From the NCBI RefSeq assembly GCF_902497625.1, contig NZ_CABVGX010000001.1, positions 186,001 through 250,000 of the forward strand: a DNA stretch of 64,000 nucleotides, given 5' to 3'. The DNA comes from Pseudomonas fluorescens (GTDB lineage Bacteria; Pseudomonadota; Gammaproteobacteria; Pseudomonadales; Pseudomonadaceae). This document shows positions 34,410 through 42,742 of the stretch, in pieces; within the stretch, counting starts at the first letter, position 1, and every line of letters starts with the position of its first letter. The position numbers and the translations under genes were made by a program. Below the pieces are notes generated by a model, which saw only the letters and a program-made list of their open reading frames with translations, did not search any database and was not told where the DNA came from.

Positions 34410-35356
34410 CGCCTCCCTCCGAACAGATGATCAACGAAGCGGCGCGCTGGTTGACGCTGCTGCATGACGACTGCGTCAGTAACGCCGAGCGTGCGGCTTT
34501 CGATGCCTGGTGCGCAGCCGATCCACGGCACGCTGTTGCGGTTGAACGCATGCGCGGTTTATGGACCAGCCTCAGTGAGCTGCCGGCCGCGCCTGCACGG
34601 GTTGCGTTGAAACAGGCTTTCGCGCGATCCGGTCGATCTGCTTCAAGCCGTGGCGTCCAGGTGTTAGCACTGCTGGGAGTGCTGGCGTGTGGCTGGGTCG
34701 GTGTCGACAATCTGCCGATCTGGATGGCCGATCAGCGCACTGGCGTGGGCGAGCGGCGCGAGATGACGTTGTCGGACGGCAGCCATCTGCAACTCAATAG
34801 CCATTCGGCGCTGGACGTGAAATTCGACGGGCAGCAACGGGTGATTGAATTGCTGGCGGGAGAGTTGTGGGTGGACGTGGCCAAGGACGCCAAGCGTCCG
34901 TTCGTGGTGCGCACCGACCAAGGCACCGCGACGGCGCTTGGCACGCGGTATCTGGTCAAACGCGAAGCGGACGGTTCCACGGTAATCAGCGTGCTCGAAT
35001 CGGTTGTTGCCGCCAAAGCCAATGGGCTTGAGGCGGTGAACGTCAAGGCCGGCGAGCAAGCGCGGATGAAAGCGGGCAGGGTGCAAGCACCGTATGCCAT
35101 CGGCAACGCAGACCCGGATGCCTGGACACGCGGCTTGCTGAAAGTCGACGACCGACCACTCAGCGAAGTGCTGCAGGCGCTGGCCAGTTACCGCCATGGC
35201 CTGGTGCGCTATGACCAACAGGCGCTGCAGTCATTACGAGTGTCCGGCGTATTCCGCCTCGACGATACCGACGCCGCGCTGGCGACACTGGCCGACAATC
35301 TACCGATCCAGGTTGAGCATTTCACCGATCTGCTGGTGGTGGTCAAACCGCGCTGA
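34406..35356 (+). CDS. FecR-type anti-sigma factor (second copy)
   Basis: A 316-residue protein starting at GTG, which overlaps the sigma stop by 4 bases. The N-terminal cytoplasmic part is AARWLTLLHDDCVSNAERAAFDAWCAADPRHAVAVERMRGLW. A membrane helix (VLALLGVLACGWVGV) is followed by a periplasmic FecR domain with VGERREMTLSDGSHLQLNSHSALDVKF. The C-terminus RVSGVFRLDDTDAALATLADNLPI would contact a receptor STN domain. All parts appear intact, so it should work with a receptor encoded elsewhere. Confidence 0.87.
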   Translation: MTPPSEQMINEAARWLTLLHDDCVSNAERAAFDAWCAADPRHAVAVERMRGLWTSLSELPAAPARVALKQAFARSGRSASSRGVQVLALLGVLACGWVGVDNLPIWMADQRTGVGERREMTLSDGSHLQLNSHSALDVKFDGQQRVIELLAGELWVDVAKDAKRPFVVRTDQGTATALGTRYLVKREADGSTVISVLESVVAAKANGLEAVNVKAGEQARMKAGRVQAPYAIGNADPDAWTRGLLKVDDRPLSEVLQALASYRHGLVRYDQQALQSLRVSGVFRLDDTDAALATLADNLPIQVEHFTDLLVVVKPR

Positions 35357-35422
35357 CCTGCTGATTATCAAACCACACCATCGCCGATCCCCCATACCGA
35401 AATTCAGCAACCACCCGCGAAC

Positions 35423-35509
35423 GTGCAGGAGCTGGCTTGCCAGCGATGCGATTTCAACCGGGTATCCATGTCGTCAGGCATTTGCCTCGCCAGCAAGCTG
35501 GCTGCTACA
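35423..35509. repeat. REP doublet (REPIN)
   Basis: Two REP units lie in inverted orientation: 35423-35450 with the hairpin GCTGGC-TT-GCCAGC, and 35485-35509 with GCCAGC-AA-GCTGGC. Both have the flanks (TGCAGGAGC / GCTACAG) of the common P. fluorescens type. They lie between the convergent FecR and EamA genes, a usual place. The right unit overlaps the 3' end of the EamA gene and contains its stop codon. Confidence 0.88.
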
Positions 35510-36467
35510 GAGCTCCAGCTTTCGCTTCGACCTTTGTCTCCGTCTTGCGATACGTCAGCAGCACAATGCCTGTCACGACGATCACGCCACCCACCACCTG
35601 GCCGGCGCTCAGCATCTGATCCAGCACAATCCAGCCCATCAGCAAGGTTGCCAGCGGTTCAATGTTCATCACCGGCGCGTTGCGCGGCATGTCCAGGCGC
35701 GGCACGGAAATGAACAGCACGATGAAACCCGTGCCATATAGCACCACCAGCGTCGCAAGTGCCATCCAGCCGGTGGACGTCGCAGGCAGGTTCAGGCCGC
35801 CGGGCAGGGCGCCGGTCAATCCCGCGAGATTGACGCTGCTGAAGACGATGAAAATAGTCAGCAGGCTGCGCACCGAACCGCGAACCTGCGACAACTTGTG
35901 ATCGGTAATCCACAACGCGCAGGCGAACACAGTGGCGGCGCAAAACGCGAGGCCCACGCCGAGCAGCCATTGCGGACCCACGCTGGCGTTGGCCGACAGG
36001 CGTCCCGGCACGTCGAGCACAAATACCAGACCCACCAGAATCAGCCCCATCAAGGCCGCCGTGCGCGCCGTCGGCCGTGCTCCGCCCAGTGCCCAAGTGA
36101 GCAACGCCAGGAGGATCGGGAAGACGTTGGCCACCAGCAACGCCAATGCGACCGGCACTCGCGCCACGGCAGAGTAAAGACACAGGCTTTGCGCGGTAAT
36201 CAGCAAACCCAACAGCAGTTGCCAGCGCCAGGCACCCGCCGGCAATCGCAGATTCTGTCGTTGCCACAGCACCAGCGCGGCGAGCACCAGCAACGTTCCG
36301 CCCGAACGCATCAAGATCGCCAGCAATACCCCGGCGCCATCATCGAAGGCGACCCGGGCTGCCACATGATTACCGGCGAATGCACAGCCCATGCACAACA
36401 GAATGAGCACGGCGATGTGGCGGGGAAAAGGTGCTGGGGTGGATGAAGCGAGGGCGGAGCGGGTCAT
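35505..36467 (-). CDS. EamA-family (DMT) transporter
   Basis: A 320-residue inner-membrane protein with 10 hydrophobic helices in two EamA repeats. The first has CAFAGNHVAARVAFDDGAGVLLAILMRSGG and the second starts near GVGLAFCAATVFACALW. The second repeat ends with PVMNIEPLATLLMGWIVLDQMLSAGQVVGGVIVVTGI. Members export amino acids or other metabolites; the cargo is unknown. The C-terminal tail (RKTETKVEAKAGAL) is short and charged, and its TAG stop lies within a REP unit. A (GCCT)7 repeat lies 141 bases upstream of its ATG. Confidence 0.88.
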   Translation of the reverse strand: MTRSALASSTPAPFPRHIAVLILLCMGCAFAGNHVAARVAFDDGAGVLLAILMRSGGTLLVLAALVLWQRQNLRLPAGAWRWQLLLGLLITAQSLCLYSAVARVPVALALLVANVFPILLALLTWALGGARPTARTAALMGLILVGLVFVLDVPGRLSANASVGPQWLLGVGLAFCAATVFACALWITDHKLSQVRGSVRSLLTIFIVFSSVNLAGLTGALPGGLNLPATSTGWMALATLVVLYGTGFIVLFISVPRLDMPRNAPVMNIEPLATLLMGWIVLDQMLSAGQVVGGVIVVTGIVLLTYRKTETKVEAKAGAL

Positions 36468-36607
36468 GGCAGGTTCTCAAGAGGGGTACGTGCCATCTTC
36501 CGGGATGGCTTCGTGTTGTTATTATGTCATCGTACAACCTCCTGAGTTCTACCGGAATTGGTTTGCGTGGGCAAGGATGATGGTTTATTTAAAGCACGAA
36601 AATGTTG

Positions 36608-36638
36608 GCCTGCCTGCCTGCCTGCCTGCCTGCCTGCC
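36608..36638. repeat. Tetranucleotide repeat, seven copies
   Basis: The unit GCCT is repeated seven times (36608-36635) and followed by GCC. It is not inside a supported gene. Because it sits upstream of the EamA start, slippage could alter promoter or leader spacing. Confidence 0.9.
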
Positions 36639-36695
36639 AGGCCGTTTAAGCAACCTGGGTATTCTTGCTAAGAGATCGTATGACTGCGCCGGGAC

Positions 36696-36719
36696 GGCCT
36701 ACAGGCCCCGTCTCGGGGC
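36696..36719. repeat. Two adjacent GC-rich hairpins
   Basis: GGCCT-AC-AGGCC (36696-36707) overlaps GCCCCG-TCT-CGGGGC (36705-36719). Neither has a T-tract; they may belong to the 3' end of the polysaccharide transcript or to a small RNA. Confidence 0.4.
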
Positions 36720-36821
36720 TAGCCTCGCCCTCCATGAATGTCCTGTAACCGAGAATGGCGGATCAACCCCGCCAACGGCAGGAGCGGTGCCCCTGCAGGT
36801 TGTGCCGGTTTCAACCGAGCC

Positions 36822-37514
36822 TCACGCGCTCGCCGCGCCCGTGACTACGGGCCGACCCGGTTTGCGCAGCGGGTCGAGGCGCGAGCCGGTGTAACGCGTT
36901 TCCCGATAGAATTTCCACAAACCGAACAGACCGTACACATGCGTCACGCGACCCTGCTCTTGATAGCCCATGCGGATATGCAGCTTCATCGCCGGGATGT
37001 TGTGGGTTTCCACCACGTCGACCACCTTGTTGCAGCCTTTGGCCGCCATGGCTTCCCACTGCGCCACCTGGACATCGACCGACAGACTGGTGCCGAAATA
37101 GGCGCGGGCCATTTCGCCGCCAAAACAAAAAAATTCGCCTGGCTTGACCGGGAACCAGCAACCGTAATAGTGGCGGTCATGGTAGTCGCGGGTGCTGGCC
37201 CAGATGAACCCGATGGCATGGCCATCCTGGTCCAGGTACATATGGCCGGTATGCCCGTCGGCGGCCAGCTCGGCCATCGTGCCTACGCGATCGCCGAAGT
37301 GCTTCGTGAACGCGACTGCATTTTCCGGGGTGATTACTGCCATTCGTACCGGTGGATAAGGTCGCAGCTTGTGCGGTGGAACCGGGCTGACCAGGTCGCG
37401 CTCCATCCAGAGCAGTTCCCAATGGAAAAATACATAACGCCTCCACAGCGTGCGAAGCATGCGGCTCAGACCTTTTTGTTTGATTCGTTCGCGAAGCTTG
37501 TCGATGACTTTCAT
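36822..37514 (-). CDS. GNAT-like acyltransferase, copy 1
   Basis: A 230-residue protein that begins MKVIDKLRERIKQKGLSRM and continues with a WRRYVFFHWELLWMERDL segment. The core carries acetyltransferase-like features (GHAIGFIWASTRDYHDRHYYG, then CNKVVDVVETHNIPAMKLHIRMGYQEQGRV), typical of a GNAT C-terminal motif B. A near-identical arrangement occurs at 39606, so the two are paralogues. It is the last gene of the minus-strand polysaccharide cluster and probably adds an acyl group to the polymer or its precursor. I chose the ATG at 37514; a longer start at 37538 adds eight residues. Confidence 0.75.
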   Translation of the reverse strand: MKVIDKLRERIKQKGLSRMLRTLWRRYVFFHWELLWMERDLVSPVPPHKLRPYPPVRMAVITPENAVAFTKHFGDRVGTMAELAADGHTGHMYLDQDGHAIGFIWASTRDYHDRHYYGCWFPVKPGEFFCFGGEMARAYFGTSLSVDVQVAQWEAMAAKGCNKVVDVVETHNIPAMKLHIRMGYQEQGRVTHVYGLFGLWKFYRETRYTGSRLDPLRKPGRPVVTGAASA

Positions 37515-37620
37515 GACGCTCTCCAAAGCCGGAGCCAAGGTGTGGTGGGGGACGTTCTTGTTGGGTATAGATCACGCGGTGAAAATCATGTCAAAGCGCC
37601 ACCTTTGAATATGTTGCATT

Positions 37621-38421
37621 TTATGTAGATCGCTCCATTGGTATTGCCTGGCCGCGTAAATCCTCAATCAGGTCGCCATAGGAAATACGTGGAACGCCCG
37701 GCAGCCTGAGCGTCAGCAGGGATTTGAGCGATTCTTCTGGCGACAGGTAAGCGTCGCCGAAATCGGCCCCGAGCTGGGTCGGGTGCGCGACAATTTCCAG
37801 CACGCCGTCGGTTGGAATGTCACCGTCGCGCAAGCCAATCGGGGTGCACACGTAATCCGCTGTGGTACCTGCCAGGCTACGCAGACGACGGTTGAGCAGC
37901 TCCTTGAAAATGCGCTTGGGCAGGTTCAGGTTTTGTCCCATGTTGCGCGCCAGTCGCACGGCAACGCCCTGGCTCGCCGCGAAACGCGCGACGATTTCCC
38001 CAATCGGCCAGATGTTGTGCACGTGCTGATGGGAATCCAGATGGCTGGGCCGCACACCGTTGTCGAGGCAGCGTTGCCATTGCGCTTGTAGTTCTTCCTG
38101 TACGGCATCGCGGTCCAGACGATTGAGCCGCATACGGTGGCGCGGCAGGTTGAGGTCGAAGACCCCGGTGCTGTCGCAAAAATTGGCCCGCGTGAGAATG
38201 CCCTGGCTCAAAGGCCGGCCATATGTGAGGTTGAAATGCAGGCCGATGCGCCCCGCAAGCAACGGATGGCGAGCCATGGCGCAGGCCGCTTCGAACGCAG
38301 GCATGTTGGCCATCGCCGTTGCAGAACTGATGACGCCCGCCTGGAACGCGCCGAGGATCACCGTGTTTTCGTTGGGGCTGAGACCGAAGTCATCAGCGTT
38401 GACTATGACTTGGCGTGGCAT
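37621..38421 (-). CDS. ChbG/HpnK-type (YdjC) deacetylase
   Basis: A 266-residue carbohydrate deacetylase of the YdjC superfamily. The N-terminal metal-binding motif is VNADDFGLSP, followed by GLHFNLTYGRPL and SHLDSHQHVHNIWP, which supply the aspartate and histidines. The C-terminal part (VLEIVAHP) completes the active site. It would remove an N-acetyl group from a sugar or lipid-linked glycan. GGAG lies 7 bases before the ATG at 38421, so I prefer it to the GTG two codons upstream. It overlaps the end of the FemAB-like gene. Confidence 0.85.
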   Translation of the reverse strand: MPRQVIVNADDFGLSPNENTVILGAFQAGVISSATAMANMPAFEAACAMARHPLLAGRIGLHFNLTYGRPLSQGILTRANFCDSTGVFDLNLPRHRMRLNRLDRDAVQEELQAQWQRCLDNGVRPSHLDSHQHVHNIWPIGEIVARFAASQGVAVRLARNMGQNLNLPKRIFKELLNRRLRSLAGTTADYVCTPIGLRDGDIPTDGVLEIVAHPTQLGADFGDAYLSPEESLKSLLTLRLPGVPRISYGDLIEDLRGQAIPMERST

Positions 38422-39601
38422 GTTCACTCTCCCGGTGAGGTTCGATGGTGGCGGCCACTTTAGCGGTCGGTACCGGTGTCGCAGGTGTCGCCGACGTGGC
38501 TCGCCTGGCGCGCCATTTCTGCAACCAGGGTTTCAACCGCTGCCAGCTGCGCAAGGCAAATCCAAGGACCAGGCCGCTGGGGCGCCACGAGTAAAAACTC
38601 CAGCGCCAATGCTCAAGCTGGCCGCTCATGCGTTCATGCAGCTGATGGCTGGAATTTTCCAGACTGACCCGCGACGCATCGATCCAGCGCCAATTGTCGT
38701 CCAGCCCCCAGCGAATCCATTCTTCCAGCAGCACCCGACCGCTGCCCAGATCAGCGTATTGCGGCAGGAACGCCAGGTTGTAATCGTACAGCCGGCCCTG
38801 TTCCAGCAACCCGAGTCGATAACTGATGCAACGGCCGTCCAGTTCCAGCACCACCACTCGCACCAGACCCTGAGCGGCGAGGGCGGTGAAGGCGCGATCC
38901 ATCCACTGGCGATGACGTTCATCAGAGAAAATTCCCACGCCTTCGTCGCCTTTCCAGCTCACTGCTTCGACTTCGCTGATGACTTGCAGCAAGGGTCCCA
39001 TGCTCGCCGCGTCGGGCGTGATGCGGCGAATTTCAGCGCCGCAGGCCGCAATTCGTTTGCGCGCCCGACGTAGTTTGTAGCGCGGATCACCGGACACTTC
39101 CTGACGATCGGCGTCGCTGATCAAGTGCACCGGCACTCGGCAACTAAGACGTCGTTCGCCCGTCGAGCTGTGAGCCATCCATTGTGTCAGCGCGCTCTCC
39201 GCGCCGATCGGTTCGGACAGCTCGTTGAGTTGCAACAGGGCATGCGGTAAGCGTCGGCGGATCTCGATCAAGGCCTTGCGCATGTCGTCGGCGTCGACGC
39301 GGGTCAGTAATGCCAGACGATCGGTCAGTGGATAGCCGAGGTGATGCAGCACCCGAAACGGCAGCCTGCCGAAGCGCTCGACCGAGGCCACCAACGGCAG
39401 GCAAAACACCAGTTCGGTGCCCTGCCAGCCGAGCAGCACGTGCAAACGCTCCGCGCCGCTCAGCGCCTGTTCGGACGCGCACAGCCAGGCGAGCGCGTTG
39501 AATGGGGTGTGGTCCATCACTCGCAGGCGCAGTGCTTCATAAGCCGCCGCAGGAAAATCTGCTGCGCACAGCGAAGTGCGCCATTCGTATCGCGCTGCCA
39601 T
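38393..39601 (-). CDS. FemAB/CelD-like acyltransferase
   Basis: A 402-residue soluble protein of the GNAT-related BioF2-like / CelD family seen in exopolysaccharide loci. The N-terminal half carries FNALAWLCASEQALSG and LPLVASVERFGRLPF. The C-terminal GNAT half has VVLELDGRCISYRLGLLEQGRLYDYNLAFLP and LEEWIRWGLDDNWRWIDASR. The last 60 residues are a basic then low-complexity tail. It starts 4 bases after the GNAT copy at 39606 and ends inside the ChbG-like gene, so it is tightly coupled. It is presumed to acylate a polysaccharide sugar. Confidence 0.75.
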   Translation of the reverse strand: MAARYEWRTSLCAADFPAAAYEALRLRVMDHTPFNALAWLCASEQALSGAERLHVLLGWQGTELVFCLPLVASVERFGRLPFRVLHHLGYPLTDRLALLTRVDADDMRKALIEIRRRLPHALLQLNELSEPIGAESALTQWMAHSSTGERRLSCRVPVHLISDADRQEVSGDPRYKLRRARKRIAACGAEIRRITPDAASMGPLLQVISEVEAVSWKGDEGVGIFSDERHRQWMDRAFTALAAQGLVRVVVLELDGRCISYRLGLLEQGRLYDYNLAFLPQYADLGSGRVLLEEWIRWGLDDNWRWIDASRVSLENSSHQLHERMSGQLEHWRWSFYSWRPSGLVLGFALRSWQRLKPWLQKWRARRATSATPATPVPTAKVAATIEPHRESEHATPSHSQR

Positions 39602-39605
39602 AAGC

Positions 39606-40298
39606 TCAGGTCACCGATGCTGTAACGGTTGAACGTTCCGGTTTGCGCAGGGCATCGAGGCGCGAACCGCTGTAACGGGTTTCCCGGTAGAAGCGCCAAC
39701 GGCCAAACAGCCCGTACACGTTCATGACCCGTCCCTGTTCTTTGTAGCCGGTGCGAATGTGTAACTTGAGCGCCGGAATATTGCCCGACTCGCACACATC
39801 CACCACCTTGTTGCAGCCCTGCGCCTGCATGGCTTTCCACAGTTCGGTCTGCAGGTCCATTGATAACCGCGTGCCCCAGTAGGCGCGGCTCAGTTCACCG
39901 CCAAACTCGAAAAACTCCCCGGCTTTCACGGGAAAGCTGCAGCCGTAATAGTGCTTGTCGTGGTAGTTGCGGGTGGCGCCCCAGATGAAAGCCACTGCGT
40001 CACCGGCCTCATCGACGTGCATCTGTCCGGTGAAACCTTCACGGGCGAGCTCGGCCATGGTCTCTACGCGATCGCCAAAATGACGGGTAAACGCCACGGC
40101 GTTTTGCGCGGTGATGGCGACGACTTTCAGCGGTGGGTACGGTCGCAGTTTATGCGGCGGGATCGGCGTGACCAGATCGCGCTCCATCCACAACAGTTCC
40201 CAATGAAAAAATACATAACGCTTCCAGCCTTTGGCGGCGGTAGCGCGCCAGCCTTTGTGCCGGATGTGCTCGCCAAGCTTGCTCAAAAAAACACTCAT
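39606..40298 (-). CDS. GNAT-like acyltransferase, copy 2
   Basis: A 230-residue paralogue of the protein at 36822, with the same blocks: RYVFFHWELLWMERDL, PPHKLRPYPPLKVVAITAQNAVAFTRHFGDRV and HYYGCSFPVKAGEFFEFGGEL. The LHIRTGYKEQGRVMNVYG acetyltransferase-like end is also shared. The two are alike over their whole length and in the same orientation, flanking the ChbG-like and FemAB-like genes. This indicates a duplication. The ATG at 40298 was chosen because the longer frame adds unconserved sequence. A 126-base gap to the flippase gene might hold a second promoter. Confidence 0.75.
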   Translation of the reverse strand: MSVFLSKLGEHIRHKGWRATAAKGWKRYVFFHWELLWMERDLVTPIPPHKLRPYPPLKVVAITAQNAVAFTRHFGDRVETMAELAREGFTGQMHVDEAGDAVAFIWGATRNYHDKHYYGCSFPVKAGEFFEFGGELSRAYWGTRLSMDLQTELWKAMQAQGCNKVVDVCESGNIPALKLHIRTGYKEQGRVMNVYGLFGRWRFYRETRYSGSRLDALRKPERSTVTASVT

Positions 40299-40424
40299 GG
40301 TATTGGCTCCTGACGGTGGTGACCGTGGATGGAGTGGCTCACCGTGCGGACAACGGGTTGCGCGGCAAACCATGCGATGAGAATCATGGGACAGGGCCCC
40401 GGCTCAATAGCAGGATCAGGTGTG

Positions 40425-41729
40425 TCATGCCGACTTGCGCTGCAGCATGTGCAACATCGGACTGAAGTCGCTGGGCAGGATGATCAGGGTCTGCCACACC
40501 GGCACGCCGCTCAATCGGCAATACAGGACAAGCAACGCTACGGTCACAGCCAGGTAAGCGATGGACGACGCGGCTGCCGCGCCAACGATGCCGTACAGCG
40601 GGATCAGCACTACATTCAGCGTCAGGTTAAGCAAGGCGCCGAGCCCCATCAGCAACGAAATCGTGCCGGGGCGGTTTTTGCCCAGCAAGTCCAGGCGCAG
40701 GATGCTCGCGTAGCACAGCCCGAGCAGGCCCGGCAGCAGCGCGAGCAACGCCGGGTACGCCGGTTGATAGGCGGCACCGAACAGGGTGACGATCAGCCAT
40801 TCGCCAATCACCGCCATGCTCAGGCAGGCGCCGAGCATTACCGTAGCGGTCAGGCGCAGCGCCAGCGGGGTGACTTTGTCCATGCCCTCATCCTGCTGCA
40901 GCAGGCGTTTCATCAGTGGCGTGGTCACTGCTTCCGGAACGATCAGCAGCAATTCAGCCGCGGCGCTGGCCATGGCGTAATGACCCAGCGCGGTGCTGCC
41001 GAGCAGGGCGCCGATAAACAGGTAGTCGGAACGCAAGATCACTTGCTGGAAGAGCAAATCGGGATGACTGCGGGCACTGAAGCGCAGCAGTTCGTTCTGG
41101 CTGCCGCGGTCCCATTGCAGTTTCAGCGGCTGCGCACGTTTGAGCCAGAACCAGCCCGCCAGCACCACCAGGCTGATGCCCGCCAGCCAACTGAGCAGTG
41201 CAGCTTCCAGCGCAGCGTCTTTCCACATCCAGAACAGGGCAAGAAACAACAGCAGCGGCGCAAGGGACTCAATCAGGCGCAGGACGTTGAACGCCATGAT
41301 CCCGCCGGAGGCGTTGTGTAACGTCAGCAGTCCGCTTTTGAGCACGGTCAACGGTACCGCCAGCAGCAACAGCCAGGCGAGCAGACCGAGTTGCGTGGTG
41401 ATGTCGAGCTCGGTGCCGAACTCGCGGGTCAGCCCCACCACCAGCAACGTCAGCAAACCGGCAAGCAGGCAGCCAAAGACCAGCACCTGACTGAGCAACA
41501 AGCCCATCGGCCGCTGCTTGGCGGCCTGATAACCGACCGCCGAGTTAAGCCCGCCGCTGGTGGCCGCGCTGATCAGATCGGGCAAGGTGCTGAGCAGGGC
41601 AAACAGACCGCGTTCGCTCGGCCCGAGGATCCGCGCCAGCAATACGTTGCGCAACAAGCGCAAAGCGATCATTGCCAGCTTGGTGCCCATGCTCATGGCC
41701 AGGTGTTTGAGGTAGTTGCTGCGGCTCAT
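40425..41729 (-). CDS. Wzx-like polysaccharide flippase
   Basis: A 434-residue inner-membrane protein with 12-14 hydrophobic segments, of the MOP-superfamily polysaccharide-exporter type. It begins SRSNYLKHLAMSMGTKLAMIALRLLRNVLLARILGPSERGLFAL, and AVGYQAAKQRPMGLLLSQVLV follows. It should flip the lipid-linked repeat unit across the inner membrane. The ATG at 41729 overlaps the deacetylase stop by 4 bases, which fixes the start. It is not the MurJ or Wzx type of a named locus. Confidence 0.8.
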   Translation of the reverse strand: MSRSNYLKHLAMSMGTKLAMIALRLLRNVLLARILGPSERGLFALLSTLPDLISAATSGGLNSAVGYQAAKQRPMGLLLSQVLVFGCLLAGLLTLLVVGLTREFGTELDITTQLGLLAWLLLLAVPLTVLKSGLLTLHNASGGIMAFNVLRLIESLAPLLLFLALFWMWKDAALEAALLSWLAGISLVVLAGWFWLKRAQPLKLQWDRGSQNELLRFSARSHPDLLFQQVILRSDYLFIGALLGSTALGHYAMASAAAELLLIVPEAVTTPLMKRLLQQDEGMDKVTPLALRLTATVMLGACLSMAVIGEWLIVTLFGAAYQPAYPALLALLPGLLGLCYASILRLDLLGKNRPGTISLLMGLGALLNLTLNVVLIPLYGIVGAAAASSIAYLAVTVALLVLYCRLSGVPVWQTLIILPSDFSPMLHMLQRKSA

Positions 41730-42727
41730 GGCCGTGCCCCGCGATAAATGCGCCACGACAACAATTCCGGATTGCGCGCGGTGCGCTGGCTGACCCCGAA
41801 ACGCGGGAGCGCCAGCGGGTCTTCGACGCCACGGTAGATGCCGGTGGCGGTGCCCAGACCGAACGCATAGTCGTGCTGCGCCACGTGGAGGCGCACACGT
41901 GCGTCGTTGTCGCCGTTAGGGTAGCAATAGACCGGCAGCGGCTGATTGCAGCCGTTCAACAGCGCATCGCGGCTGCGCCTCAGTTCTTCGTCCAGCCGTT
42001 GATCATCAAGGCCGGTAAGGATCGCGTGACTCGCGCCGTGCGGACCGAAACGCACCAGGCCGGAAGCTTCCAGCGAGCGCACCTGATGCCAGTCCAGCGC
42101 TTGCGGCATCGACTCTTGCGGGCAGTCATCGGTCAAGCGACTGAGATCGTGCGGGGCAAGGGTTTTCAGAGTCTGCAAATACTGCAAAAGGGCCAGGCTG
42201 CGGCGCTGCACATGCCCTTCAGTGAGCGCTGCCGGCACCGGCCGTGCGGCCATGTTCAGACGATTGATGATGTGCGCCCGGGCCCTCTCGCCATGGCTGC
42301 CCCACAGGGTTTCACCGATGCTTTCCCACCAGAACCGCTGGCGACTGCCGATGAAATCGGTGGAGAGAAAGATGCTCGCCGGCACCTGGTATTTTTGCAG
42401 CAGCGGGAAGGCGTTCAGGGCGTTGTCGCGCCAGCCGTCGTCGAAGGTCAACGCCACTTTTGGTCGTTCGGCGTGCAACGTGCCGGTTTGCAGAATGTCC
42501 ATCAGGGGCACGCAATCAAAATGGCGTTTCAGCCAGATCAGCAAGTGCTCGAAGGCGTTCGGTCCGACGCACAATTCATTGCGATGGGGCAGGGTGGCAG
42601 CGTTGTCGTCGGCCAGCACCCGGTGCAGCATGAGAATCACCCCGGCCCCGTGCAGCTGGTTGCGTCCTGCCGGCGAGTTGCGGTACAGCCAGCCACTGGT
42701 GCGTTTTAACAGTTGTCTGATCGCCAT
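41726..42727 (-). CDS. Polysaccharide deacetylase (NodB family)
   Basis: A 333-residue protein with a NodB homology domain. Catalytic TFDDGWRDN is at about residue 93, preceded by GAGVILMLHRVLADDN, and SIFLSTDFIG follows. The histidine pair appears as FGPHGASHAIL. It would deacetylate an N-acetyl sugar of the polymer or precursor. There is no clear signal peptide, so it may act in the cytoplasm or at the membrane. It overlaps the flippase gene by 4 bases, and its start is 15 bases after the glycosyltransferase stop. Confidence 0.85.
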   Translation of the reverse strand: MAIRQLLKRTSGWLYRNSPAGRNQLHGAGVILMLHRVLADDNAATLPHRNELCVGPNAFEHLLIWLKRHFDCVPLMDILQTGTLHAERPKVALTFDDGWRDNALNAFPLLQKYQVPASIFLSTDFIGSRQRFWWESIGETLWGSHGERARAHIINRLNMAARPVPAALTEGHVQRRSLALLQYLQTLKTLAPHDLSRLTDDCPQESMPQALDWHQVRSLEASGLVRFGPHGASHAILTGLDDQRLDEELRRSRDALLNGCNQPLPVYCYPNGDNDARVRLHVAQHDYAFGLGTATGIYRGVEDPLALPRFGVSQRTARNPELLSWRIYRGARP

Positions 42728-42742
42728 GGCACGCTCCTTTTT

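Larger units (their letters stand above)
36468..36821. other. Intergenic region upstream of the EamA gene
   Basis: These 354 bases separate the EamA start from the end of the polysaccharide cluster. They hold the tetranucleotide repeat and the double hairpin listed below. No gene is recognisable. Confidence 0.5.
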
